Assembly (NCBI RefSeq): GCF_900659635.1
Contig: NZ_CAACVB010000021.1
Span: 1 to 59,134 of the forward strand
Source of the DNA: Actinomadura roseirufa
GTDB lineage: Bacteria > Actinomycetota > Actinomycetes > Streptosporangiales > Streptosporangiaceae
Direction: 5' to 3'
Length of the DNA: 59,134 bases
In this document: positions 25,103 to 32,882 of the stretch, in pieces
How positions within the stretch are numbered: the first letter of the stretch is position 1
How the letters are laid out: the number at the start of each line of letters is the position of its first letter
The notes under the pieces: generated by a model
What the model was told of the DNA's origin: nothing
What the model saw: the letters and a program-made list of their open reading frames with translations, nothing else
The model's database searches: none
Position numbers and translations under genes: made by a program

Positions 25103-25189
25103 GTGGTCCTCCGAACTTGGGGTGGGCCAGGCCCGCGGCGCACGGTGGCGGCGACGACCTGGAGGGTATTCAGAGAGCGACAGTAGAAA

Positions 25190-25212
25190 TCGATTTGATT
25201 AGCTGAAATCGA
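25190..25212. promoter_or_regulatory. Operator site E of the catabolic regulon
   Basis: A perfect copy: TCGATTT, nine bases (GATTAGCTG), AAATCGA. It lies upstream of the ABC binding-protein gene and would control the transport operon. Confidence 0.75.
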
Positions 25213-25268
25213 TCCTTAGTACCGAGTTCACTCCCACGACGGGGAGGTGCGCGAATGTGGAGAGTGCG

Positions 25269-25733
25269 TCAGGAGGCGGCGAGGCCCAGGCGCACCCGAA
25301 GCGGATCACCCTCGCGGGTGCCGTACTCGGACGCGCGGGCGGCCCGCTCCTCCGGCGTCAGCGCCGGGTCGGCCGCCAGGGCGAACACTTCGTTGAGTCC
25401 ACCGGGGGTCATCAGATTGACGACGCGCACGGGGCCCTGGTCCGCGTCGACGTTGTCGAACGTGTGCGGCACGCGCGGCGGCACCGACACGAAGTCACCG
25501 GGACCCAGTTCGATGATCTCGTCCTCGACCTGCACGGTGAGGACGCCTTCGAGCACATAGAAGCTGTCGTACTGGGCGTGGTGCGTGTGCAGGGGCGGGC
25601 CGGAGAAGTGGGCGACCTCCCCGACCATGAAGTCGAAGTGCCCCGCCGTGCGCGCACCGGTCGCCTTGAACAGCCAGGGCGCGTCTCCGAAGGTCTCACC
25701 GTCCGCCGCGCGTACGACACGAGCCGGGTTCAT
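25269..25733 (-). CDS. Cupin-domain protein (quercetinase-like)
   Basis: 154 aa single cupin. The metal-binding box PLHTHHAQYDSFYVLEG and the second motif PRVPHTFDN are complete, so a metal-dependent dioxygenase, isomerase or sensor is possible. ATG 25733 is preceded by a strong AGGAGGTG. Operator F is 91 bases upstream, giving it its own regulated promoter in the locus. Confidence 0.87.
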   Translation of the reverse strand: MNPARVVRAADGETFGDAPWLFKATGARTAGHFDFMVGEVAHFSGPPLHTHHAQYDSFYVLEGVLTVQVEDEIIELGPGDFVSVPPRVPHTFDNVDADQGPVRVVNLMTPGGLNEVFALAADPALTPEERAARASEYGTREGDPLRVRLGLAAS

Positions 25734-25823
25734 GAACGCACCTCCTGGATGAGAGTGACCGCGAGGCCGGACCTGGAGCGACGTCCGCTCCCGCCGAGTC
25801 CCCAGAGCCTAAGACAGGTCAAG

Positions 25824-25846
25824 TCGATTTGAAAGAGGCAAATCGA
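25824..25846. promoter_or_regulatory. Operator site F of the catabolic regulon
   Basis: A perfect copy: TCGATTT, nine bases (GAAAGAGGC), AAATCGA, upstream of the cupin gene and just past the end of the DszC-like gene. Confidence 0.75.
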
Positions 25847-25849
25847 TTT

Positions 25850-26947
25850 TTATCGGACACCACGGGGCAACGGCCGGGTCCCGTACGGGATCGGCGACGT
25901 GACGGCGCCCGGCCGCCCGTCCGCGATCCCGCTCACGAGACCGGCCTGGTCGTCACCGGCGGCGAAGGTCTCCAGCCGTGCGCGGAGCCCGTCGTCATCG
26001 GTTTCCCGCGCGGCCGCCAGCGCGACCGCGCGCGCCTCGGCACGGACGGCCGCGGCCCGCTCCTGGAATGCGAGGACCTCGTCAAGGGTGACCTCCCGGA
26101 ACCCGGCATGGAGCTCGTCCCCCCTCTCCAGAAGCGGGCCCAGCCGCGCGTCGAGCGCCTCGGCACGATCGGTCACTTCCCCGATTCGGCTCGGCGACGC
26201 ATCGTAAAGCCCCAGGTAGAGGTGCGTGACGAAGAGATCTGCCACGGGGGCCTCGGCATAGTTGTAGGCGCGCTCGGCGAACCGTTTGCCGACGTAGCCC
26301 TGCGCTCCGCTCCAGGGCAGTTCCAGGCCCTCGATCCGGACCGGTCCGGGCAGGCCGGAGGACAGGTGACGGCGCGCGGGCTCCAGCGCCGGGTTGTCCC
26401 ACCGCGCGATGCCCGAGACGAGCGTTCCCGTGCCCGCGAACCGGCCGCTCAACAGGATGACGTCCGCCGCGTCCACGGCGACGGGCGACTCCATGGTCCC
26501 GGTGAACACGATGTCGTCACCACGATCGGTGACGGTGAACCCGGCGCGGCCGGTTCCCGCGTCGCCGCCGAACAGCCAGCGGTGTTGCGCACTGACCTCG
26601 GCGACGTGCGCGACCTTCTCGTCCGTGCCGACGAAGTCGGCGAGGCGGCTCCACAGATAGTGGTAGGCCAGCACCTGGGCGGCCCGGAGATCGGCGGCCG
26701 CGAGGGTGCGGACGACGCGGTGAGCCACGGACCAGGGCCGGCCCCCGCCTCCGTCCGCCGGCGGCCCCATCAGCGTCACCAGCCCGCCGGCCTTGAGGGC
26801 CTCCCCGACCTCGGTCGGTGACGCTTCGCCCGGCGCGCCGGAACGCCCGGCGAGCTCCCGGCCGAGTCCGGCGGCGACGCCGATCCAGTACGCGCCCGTC
26901 CGGCGTTCGGCCGACCCGCGGTCGTCCGAACTCGATATAGTCTCCAT
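25850..26947 (-). CDS. Acyl-CoA dehydrogenase-fold flavoprotein, DszC/SfnB-like monooxygenase candidate
   Basis: 365 aa. The helical arrangement with AAADLRAAQVLAYHYLWSRL, then QHRWLFGG and VLLSGRFAGTGTLVSG, resembles the flavin-dependent monooxygenase branch of the acyl-CoA dehydrogenase superfamily (DszC, SfnB), which uses FMNH2 and oxygen. The usual C-terminal acyl-CoA dehydrogenase signature is missing. The ATG at 26947 lies directly against operator G with no ribosome binding site, so it is leaderless or starts further in. If a monooxygenase, it may use flavin from a reductase such as the one at 1115. Confidence 0.65.
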   Translation of the reverse strand: METISSSDDRGSAERRTGAYWIGVAAGLGRELAGRSGAPGEASPTEVGEALKAGGLVTLMGPPADGGGGRPWSVAHRVVRTLAAADLRAAQVLAYHYLWSRLADFVGTDEKVAHVAEVSAQHRWLFGGDAGTGRAGFTVTDRGDDIVFTGTMESPVAVDAADVILLSGRFAGTGTLVSGIARWDNPALEPARRHLSSGLPGPVRIEGLELPWSGAQGYVGKRFAERAYNYAEAPVADLFVTHLYLGLYDASPSRIGEVTDRAEALDARLGPLLERGDELHAGFREVTLDEVLAFQERAAAVRAEARAVALAAARETDDDGLRARLETFAAGDDQAGLVSGIADGRPGAVTSPIPYGTRPLPRGVR

Positions 26948-26950
26948 AAA

Positions 26951-26973
26951 TCGATTTGTATCAGGGTAATCGA
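26951..26973. promoter_or_regulatory. Operator site G of the catabolic regulon
   Basis: TCGATTT, nine bases, TAATCGA, between the divergent DszC-like gene (start 26947) and mmsA (start 26995). It overlaps the likely promoter of mmsA and touches the start codon of the other gene, so one site can shut both. Confidence 0.75.
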
Positions 26974-26976
26974 CAT

Positions 26977-26982
26977 TATGCT
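26977..26982 (+). promoter_or_regulatory. Probable -10 box of mmsA (leaderless transcript)
   Basis: TATGCT ends 12 bases before the mmsA ATG, the spacing for transcription starting at or very near the start codon. No Shine-Dalgarno sequence precedes the ATG. The -35 region would fall inside operator G. Confidence 0.45.
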
Positions 26983-26994
26983 ACGTTGGTCGGC

Positions 26995-28497
26995 ATGTTG
27001 CCACGGATCTCGCACTGGGTCGGCGGCGCCGCGGTCGCCGGCGCCTCCGGCCGCACCGCCCCCGTCCACAACCCCGCGACCGGCCTGCTGACCGGCGAGG
27101 TCGATCTGGCCTCCGCCTCGGAGGTCGGCACCGCGGTGGCCGCCGCGAAGGCCGCCGCCGCCGAGTGGCGCGGCGCGTCGTTGTCGAAGCGGTCCTCGGT
27201 GCTGTTCGCCTTCCGCGAGCTGCTGCACCGCGGCGCCGGCGAGCTCGCCGAGATCATCACCGCCGAGCACGGCAAGGTGCTCGGCGACGCGCACGGTGAG
27301 ATCGCCCGCGGGCTGGAGAACGTCGAGTACGCGTGCGGCGTGCCGCAGCTGCTCAAGGGCGGCTTCTCCGAGCAGGCGAGCACCGGCGTGGACGTCTACT
27401 CGATCCGCCAGCCCCTCGGCGTCGTCGCCGGCGTCACCCCGTTCAACTTCCCCGTGATGGTGCCGCTGTGGATGTGCGCCAACGCGATCGCCTGCGGCAA
27501 CGCGTTCGTGCTCAAGCCGAGCGAGAAGGACCCCTCCGCCAGCCTGCTGCTGGCGCGGCTGTGGCGGGAGGCCGGGCTGCCGGACGGCGTCTTCTCGGTG
27601 GTGCAGGGCGACAAGGAGGCGGTCGACGCCCTGCTGGCCCACCGGGACGTCGCGGCGGTCAGCTTCGTCGGCTCGACCCCGATCGCGAAGCACATCTACG
27701 AGACGGGCACGGCGAACGGCAAGCGCGTGCAGGCCCTCGGCGGTGCGAAGAACCACATGGTGGTGCTCCCCGACGCCGACATCGACGTCGCCGCGGACGC
27801 GGCGGTGAGCGCCGCCTACGGCTCCGCGGGCGAGCGATGCATGGCGGTCTCGGTGGTGGTCGCGGTCGGCGACGTGGGCGACGAGATCGTCGAGGCGATC
27901 AGCGCCCGGATCCCCCGGCTCAGGATCGGCGACGGCGCCGACGGCGGCAGCGACATGGGACCGCTCATCAGCGCCCAGCACCGCGACAGGGTGGCGGGCT
28001 ATGTCGACGCCGGTGAGCGGGACGGGGCGACCGTCGTCGTCGACGGCCGCCCCGGCAAATCCGGCCAGCGCACCCCCGAGCAGGGCTTCTTCCTCGCCAC
28101 GACGCTGCTCGACCACGTCACGCCCGAGATGAGCGTCTACGCCGACGAGATCTTCGGCCCGGTGCTCTCGGTCGTGCGCGTCCGCACCTACGACGAGGCG
28201 CTCGACCTGGTCAACGGCAACGAGTACGGCAACGGCGCGGTGATCTTCACCCGGGACGGCGGCGCGGCGCGGCGGTTCCAGTTCGAGGCCGAGGCCGGCA
28301 TGATCGGGATCAACGTGCCGATACCGGTACCGGTCGCGTACTACTCGTTCGGCGGGTGGAGGTCCTCGCTGTTCGGCGACACGCACATGTACGGCCCCGA
28401 GGGCGTGAACTTCTACACCCGCGGCAAGGTCGTCACCTCCCGGTGGCCGGACCCCGCCACGTCCCGGGTCGATCTCGGCTTCCCCACCACCCGGTAA
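26995..28497 (+). CDS. mmsA: CoA-acylating methylmalonate-semialdehyde dehydrogenase
   Basis: 500 aa. It converts methylmalonate or malonate semialdehyde plus CoA to propionyl-CoA or acetyl-CoA, CO2 and NADH. Diagnostic blocks are GVVAGVTPFNFPVMVPLWM, FVGSTPIAKHIYETG, nucleophile Cys282 in GSAGERCMA, and SSLFGDTHMYGPEGVNFYTR at the end, which separates MmsA from other aldehyde dehydrogenases. Operator G ties it to the regulon, suggesting the pathway ends in a methyl-branched C3/C4 semialdehyde. Confidence 0.95.
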   Translation: MLPRISHWVGGAAVAGASGRTAPVHNPATGLLTGEVDLASASEVGTAVAAAKAAAAEWRGASLSKRSSVLFAFRELLHRGAGELAEIITAEHGKVLGDAHGEIARGLENVEYACGVPQLLKGGFSEQASTGVDVYSIRQPLGVVAGVTPFNFPVMVPLWMCANAIACGNAFVLKPSEKDPSASLLLARLWREAGLPDGVFSVVQGDKEAVDALLAHRDVAAVSFVGSTPIAKHIYETGTANGKRVQALGGAKNHMVVLPDADIDVAADAAVSAAYGSAGERCMAVSVVVAVGDVGDEIVEAISARIPRLRIGDGADGGSDMGPLISAQHRDRVAGYVDAGERDGATVVVDGRPGKSGQRTPEQGFFLATTLLDHVTPEMSVYADEIFGPVLSVVRVRTYDEALDLVNGNEYGNGAVIFTRDGGAARRFQFEAEAGMIGINVPIPVPVAYYSFGGWRSSLFGDTHMYGPEGVNFYTRGKVVTSRWPDPATSRVDLGFPTTR

Positions 28498-28547
28498 CCG
28501 GCACGAACAGCGCCGCCGACGCAGCCGGCCCGGGCGCCGAGGGCGAC

Positions 28548-28700
28548 CTAGAACAGCAGGGCGACCTTTCCGGAGAGCCCGCCACCCTCAAGGCGTTCGT
28601 ACGCCTTGCGGATGTCGGCGATGGGGAACGCCGAGTCGAGGCGGAGCCGCAGATCTCCCGTCGGGCCACCGGGGAGACGAGCGAAGAAACCTGACGTGGG
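28548..28700 (-). pseudogene. C-terminal remnant of a zinc-independent MDR oxidoreductase
   Basis: On the minus strand the frame reads GDLRLRLDSAFPIADIRKAY, then ERLEGGGLSGKVALLF and a stop. This is the standard last strand-helix of quinone oxidoreductase-like MDR proteins (compare FHQARAAHERFEAGGTIGK at the end of the intact gene at 32883). Upstream the similarity dissolves before the MFS gene, and no start or Rossmann fold is left. It is a gene stump in the 277-base gap after mmsA. Confidence 0.7.
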
Positions 28701-28774
28701 GGGAGGGCCTCCGGGTTCGGCGCGGCTGCGAGACCCGCATCGGGGACCCAGGAGGCCCCTCATGGCACCCGCCG

Positions 28775-30292
28775 TCAACTCCGCCCGGCGCCCTGCGGTG
28801 CGCCCGGACGGGCCGCACTCGGACGGGCTCCGCTCGGACGAGCGATGAGGAAGACCACGAGCGCGGCCAGGCACAGGAACCCGGCCGCGCCGAGGCTCGC
28901 CACATTGAGGCCATGGACGGTGGCCTCGGCGGGAGTGCGGCCGTGGTAGCGGGCGGCGGCCGTCCCGGCGATCGTGCTGAGCAGCGCGGTGCCCAGCGAG
29001 GCACCGACCTGCTGCGACGTCATGACCATGGCCCCCGCCACGGCGCTGTCGGCGCCCGCGCCGAGGGTCGCGGTGCTGTTGGCGGTGACCAGCACCCACC
29101 CGGTGCCGAGCCCCACCAGCAGGAAGACCGGAAGAACGCCGAGCCAGTAGCCGCTGCCGGGCTCGACGAGACCGAGCAGGGCGAGGCCCGCGGCGATCGT
29201 CAGGAGCCCGGGGCAGAGCAGCGCCCATACCGGCGCGCGTGCCAGCAGCCGGCTGACCGCCCGCACACCCGCCATCAGGCCGGCGGTCAGCGGCAGGAAG
29301 GCCAGGCCCGCCCGCACCGGTGAGTAGCCCAGAACGTTCTGCAGGTAGAAGGTCAGGAAGAACAGCGCGGAGAACATGCCGGCCGCCAGGCTCAGCACGG
29401 CCAGGTAGGACCCGCCGCGGCGCCGGTCCAGGACGACCCGCGGCGGGAGCAGCGGCGCCTCGGCCCGGGTCTGCGCCCAGGCGAACGCGACCAGCGCCGC
29501 GACTCCGGCGGCCAGCGGCCCGAAGGTGCGGGGCGAGTCCCATCCGTCGGGCTCGGCGCGGGCGCACCCGAAGACCAGGGCCATCAGCCCGGCGGTGGCC
29601 AGGACCGCCCCCGTGACGTCGATGCGCGCCCCGGCCGTGCGCGGCACGGGCCGTACGGCGAACAGCACCCCGCCCGCGGCCAGGGCGGCGAAGGGCAGGT
29701 TCACGTACATGCACCATCGCCAGTCGAGAGAGTCGGTGAGCACGCCGCCCAGCAGTACCCCGATGCCGGACGAACTGCCCATCACGGTGCCGTAGACGCC
29801 GAAGGCCCTGCCGCGCTCGGCCGGCGCGGGAAAGGTGGCGGCGAGGGTGGCCAGCACGGCCGGGGTGAGCAGAGCGCCGAAAACGCCTTGCAGCGCCCGG
29901 GAGACGAGCAGCATCGCCGGGCCGGTGGCGGCGCCGCCGAGCGCCGAGGCCGCGGCGAACCCGATCAGCCCGGCCATCAGGACGCGCCTGCGGCCGACGA
30001 GGTTCGACAGCCGCCCGCCGAGCAGCAGCAGGCCACCGTAGGCCAGGGCGAACAGCGTGATGACCCACTGGCGGGTCGAGTCCGACAGGTGCAGGGAGCG
30101 CTGCACGGAGGGCAGCGCGATGTTCATGATCGTCAAATCGATGCCGATCATGAACTGCGCCGTCGCGACCGCGGCCAGCGCCCACCAGCGCCGAGGATCG
30201 GGCGAGCCGGCGTGCGGAGACGGACCGCCGTCAGGGTGCCGGCTCGCGGCGGGCACCCGCGGTGCCGAGCCGTTCGTGGTCACGGTCAGCAC
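28775..30292 (-). CDS. MFS drug-efflux transporter (DHA2/QacA-EmrB type, 14 helices)
   Basis: 505 aa. Repeated hydrophobic helices and the motifs IDLTIMNIALPSVQRSLHLS (motif D1) and GGRLSNLVGRRRVLMAGL (motif A) identify a proton-driven 14-helix exporter. The N-terminus before helix 1 is cytoplasmic and disordered; GTG 30292 or 30283 may be the start. It is divergent from a TetR gene with a palindromic operator between, the usual efflux-pump/repressor pair. Confidence 0.92.
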   Translation of the reverse strand: MLTVTTNGSAPRVPAASRHPDGGPSPHAGSPDPRRWWALAAVATAQFMIGIDLTIMNIALPSVQRSLHLSDSTRQWVITLFALAYGGLLLLGGRLSNLVGRRRVLMAGLIGFAAASALGGAATGPAMLLVSRALQGVFGALLTPAVLATLAATFPAPAERGRAFGVYGTVMGSSSGIGVLLGGVLTDSLDWRWCMYVNLPFAALAAGGVLFAVRPVPRTAGARIDVTGAVLATAGLMALVFGCARAEPDGWDSPRTFGPLAAGVAALVAFAWAQTRAEAPLLPPRVVLDRRRGGSYLAVLSLAAGMFSALFFLTFYLQNVLGYSPVRAGLAFLPLTAGLMAGVRAVSRLLARAPVWALLCPGLLTIAAGLALLGLVEPGSGYWLGVLPVFLLVGLGTGWVLVTANSTATLGAGADSAVAGAMVMTSQQVGASLGTALLSTIAGTAAARYHGRTPAEATVHGLNVASLGAAGFLCLAALVVFLIARPSGARPSAARPGAPQGAGRS

Positions 30293-30428
30293 ACCCCGTC
30301 CGCGATCCGGGGGTCGTGCCGCACGTATACCGGTCGCCGATGAGCCTCGACGCCGCCGTGAAGTCCTTCTGCCTATCGCGTTCGGGCTCCATGTCGCCCT
30401 CCTAAGTGAACAGCCGTAGCGCTAAGAC

Positions 30429-30454
30429 TGTAAGGCAACGGTCGTTGCAATACA
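30429..30454. promoter_or_regulatory. TetR operator between the MFS and TetR genes
   Basis: GCAACG, GT, CGTTGC forms the core palindrome (30435-30448), extended by TGTAAG on the left and AATACA on the right. It overlaps a TACAAT box (30451-30456) just before the TetR ATG at 30465. Position and shape fit an autoregulating TetR site that also controls the divergent pump. Confidence 0.65.
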
Positions 30455-30464
30455 ATCCGGTGTC

Positions 30465-31115
30465 ATGGACACGACCTCCTCGACCACCCCCGCGCGGGGC
30501 CGCAACCCGCGTGGGCAGGGAGAACGGCTGCGGCGCGACATCATCGGGACCACCCTGCGGATGCTGAACGACCTCGGGGACGACGAGGCGCTGTCCCTGC
30601 GCGCCGTCGCGCGCGAGGTGGGGATCGCGGCGACCTCGGTCTACATTCACTTCCCGGACCGGGACGCCCTGGTCATCGCGGCTCTGGAGCAGTGCACCCA
30701 CGACCTCGTCCGCGGCCTCGACCAGGCCGAGTCCGCGCCTGGCGACCCGGTGGCACGGCTACGAGCGCGCCTGCTGTTCCTCGGCGCGTGGGTCCGCGAC
30801 CATGGGGGCCTGTACAAGGTGCTGCACGAGAGCACCCTCAACCAGCGGACGCATCTGGCGTTCAAGGAGGAGCTGGCCGCGCGCACCACCGCCGCCGTCC
30901 AGCGCTGCATGGACGCGGGGCTCGCGCCCGCCGACGACGCCGCCACGGTCACGCTCGACCTGCGCGCGGCCGTGCACGGCGCCGTGTCCATCCGGGTGAA
31001 CGAACCGGCTCTGGCGCTGCCGCCCCTGGAGGAGCAGGTCGACCGCTTCCTCATCAAGCTCGTCGGCGTGCGCCTCGGCGAGTCAGGACGCCCTTCCCTC
31101 GGGAAACGGGCCTGA
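30465..31115 (+). CDS. TetR family repressor of the divergent MFS pump
   Basis: 216 aa. DNA-binding domain at about residues 20-66 (ALSLRAVAREVGIAATSVYI, then HFPDR), then a TetR_C-type domain (VHGAVSIRVNEPALALPPLE, then EQVDRF). ATG 30465 is close behind the palindrome at 30429-30454, suggesting a short leader and autorepression. Partner: the MFS at 28775-30292. Confidence 0.9.
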   Translation: MDTTSSTTPARGRNPRGQGERLRRDIIGTTLRMLNDLGDDEALSLRAVAREVGIAATSVYIHFPDRDALVIAALEQCTHDLVRGLDQAESAPGDPVARLRARLLFLGAWVRDHGGLYKVLHESTLNQRTHLAFKEELAARTTAAVQRCMDAGLAPADDAATVTLDLRAAVHGAVSIRVNEPALALPPLEEQVDRFLIKLVGVRLGESGRPSLGKRA

Positions 31116-31148
31116 TCAGCGGCGGTTCGGCGGCTCGTTCAGGCCCGC

Positions 31149-31574
31149 CTACCGGCCGTCCGCCTGAGCGGACATCGCCGGCGTCGAACCGTCGAGGACG
31201 CCGAGCGCACGGCGCGTGACATCGGGCGGAGCCGCGGTGATGACACTGTCGAGCGCGCCCAGGGACGTCTGAAGGTCCGTGATCGACCGGGTGATCCGCG
31301 CTCGTTCCCGATGAAGGTCGGCGAGCAGGTCCGAGCACGTCGGGATCAGCCGGTCGCCGTCATCGCGCAGGCAGGGGAGGATCGTGGCGATGGTGGAGGT
31401 GCTCAAACCGGCGGCCAGAAGGCTGCGGATACGGCGGACGATGTCGACGTCCCCCTCGCCGTACTCCCGGTAGCCGCTGGGCCGCCGCTCGGGGTGGAGC
31501 AGGCCCTGTTCCTCGTAGTAGCGCAACAGGCGCTCGTGGACACCGGTCCGCCGCGACAGTTCACCGATGCGCAT
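31149..31574 (-). CDS. MerR family transcriptional regulator
   Basis: 141 aa. The N-terminal MerR winged helix MRIGELSRRTGVHERLLRYY is followed by EEQGLLHPERRPSGYREYGE and a coiled coil from about residue 75 to 120; there is no cysteine metal cluster at the end, so it is not a metal sensor. It is divergent from an AraJ-type MFS and quinone oxidoreductase with a MerR-type promoter palindrome between. Confidence 0.92.
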   Translation of the reverse strand: MRIGELSRRTGVHERLLRYYEEQGLLHPERRPSGYREYGEGDVDIVRRIRSLLAAGLSTSTIATILPCLRDDGDRLIPTCSDLLADLHRERARITRSITDLQTSLGALDSVITAAPPDVTRRALGVLDGSTPAMSAQADGR

Positions 31575-31625
31575 GGCCCCTCCCCTGGTCCGCCTGGTCC
31601 GCCGCGAGGAAGCCGCCGGCCCGAC

Positions 31626-31657
31626 TTGACTCTGACATCTATGTGAGACTCTAGCGT
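31626..31657 (+). promoter_or_regulatory. MerR-type promoter/operator
   Basis: GACTCTGACAT, CT, ATGTGAGACTC is an imperfect inverted repeat (31628-31651; 9 of 11 positions pair). It begins within a -35 TTGACT (31626-31631) and runs up to a -10 around CTAGCG/TAGCGT (31651-31657), a spacing of about 19-20 bases. The over-long spacer spanned by a dyad is the hallmark of MerR-activated promoters. It would drive the MFS and quinone oxidoreductase genes. Confidence 0.7.
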
Positions 31658-31664
31658 CCTTCCC

Positions 31665-32849
31665 ATGGGAAGGACTTTCGCGACGCTCGCCGCCCTGTGC
31701 GTGAGCGTCTTCGTCGTCGGGACGTCGGAATATCTGATCTCGGGGCTGCTGCCCCAGGTCGGAGCGGACCTGAAGGTCTCGGTGGGCGCGGCCGGGCAGG
31801 CGGTCACCGTCTACGCGCTCGGAGTCGTGGTCGGTGGCCCCGTCGTGGCCATGCTGACCGCCAGGTTGCCCCGCAAGGGGCTGGCGCTCGGCCTGATGCT
31901 GCTGTTCGCGGCGGGCAGCGCGATCTGCGCCCTGGCCCCCTCCTACGAGTTGCTGCTGGTGGGACGCCTGGTCTCCTCGTTCAGCCACGCCGCCTTCCTC
32001 GCCCTGGCGCTGGTGATGGCGACCAGCGTGGTGCCGCCGGAGAAGACCGGCACGGCGATCTCCACGGTCGCCTCCGGCTTCACCGTGGCGACCCTGCTCG
32101 GCGTGCCTCTGGGCGCGCTGCTCGGAGAAGGCGCCGGATGGCGCACCCCGTTCGCCGTCCTGACCGTCCTGGCGCTGGCGGGAGTCGTGCTGCTCGCGGC
32201 CGTCCTGCCCCGGCGACCGGCCCCGGCCACGCGGCCGCGGGACGAGATCCGCGTGGTGACCCGCCGCCCGGTCCTGCTGGCCATCGCCACCACCGCGGTC
32301 GGATTCTCCGGCATCGCCACGGTGTTCACCTACATCGCCCCCTTGCTGACGCGCGTGTCGGGCTTCTCCTCCACGGCCGTCTCAGGGCTCCTGCTCACCT
32401 ACGGCGCGGGCAGCTTCCTCGGCAACCTCCTCGCAGGCCGGCTCACCGACAAGTCCATGAGCGCCACCATCCGCGGCGTCTTCGGCGGGCTGGCGGGCGT
32501 GCTCGTCCTCATGCCGTTCGCCGCCGTCCGGCAGCCGTCCGCCGTGGCGGCGGTCCTGGTACTCGGCCTGCTCGCCACCGCCACCATCGCGCCCTTGCAG
32601 GGGCTGATCCTGCGTCATGCGGGCGATGCCCCCACACTGGCCGTCTCCGCCAACGTCGGCGCCTTCAACCTCGGCGCGGCCGCCGGGTCGGCCATCGGCG
32701 GCGTCATGGTCTCGGCGGGCGCCCTGCGCTGGTCCGGCATGGCGGGCGCGGCGCTGAGCCTGGCGGGCCTCGCCCTGACCTACCTCGCCCTCCCCCGCCG
32801 GACCTCCGCCGCGGAGCCCGCCGACGACAAGGTCCCGGCCACCATCTGA
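31665..32849 (+). CDS. MFS transporter (DHA1/AraJ type, 12 helices)
   Basis: 394 aa with twelve hydrophobic segments. The opening VFVVGTSEYLISGLLPQVGA is typical of AraJ/Cmx-like sugar or drug efflux proteins, with LTARLPRKGLALG at the motif A position. The MerR-type promoter lies directly upstream and the oxidoreductase gene follows after 33 bases with its own GGAGACGG site, so the two are one transcript. Confidence 0.9.
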   Translation: MGRTFATLAALCVSVFVVGTSEYLISGLLPQVGADLKVSVGAAGQAVTVYALGVVVGGPVVAMLTARLPRKGLALGLMLLFAAGSAICALAPSYELLLVGRLVSSFSHAAFLALALVMATSVVPPEKTGTAISTVASGFTVATLLGVPLGALLGEGAGWRTPFAVLTVLALAGVVLLAAVLPRRPAPATRPRDEIRVVTRRPVLLAIATTAVGFSGIATVFTYIAPLLTRVSGFSSTAVSGLLLTYGAGSFLGNLLAGRLTDKSMSATIRGVFGGLAGVLVLMPFAAVRQPSAVAAVLVLGLLATATIAPLQGLILRHAGDAPTLAVSANVGAFNLGAAAGSAIGGVMVSAGALRWSGMAGAALSLAGLALTYLALPRRTSAAEPADDKVPATI

Positions 32850-32882
32850 CCAGCCATCGATCACTCCCGAAGGAGACGGCTC

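Noticed and set aside
22619..25186. An 855-residue plus-strand open frame opposite the ABC genes
   Set aside because: It is antisense to strongly conserved transporter genes, is rich in Arg/Gly/Asp/His typical of shadow frames in high-GC DNA, and has no ribosome binding site.
28498..28774. A plus-strand small protein in the gap after mmsA (28606-28848)
   Set aside because: No ribosome binding site and Arg/Pro-rich; the strand with protein similarity is the opposite one, a remnant.
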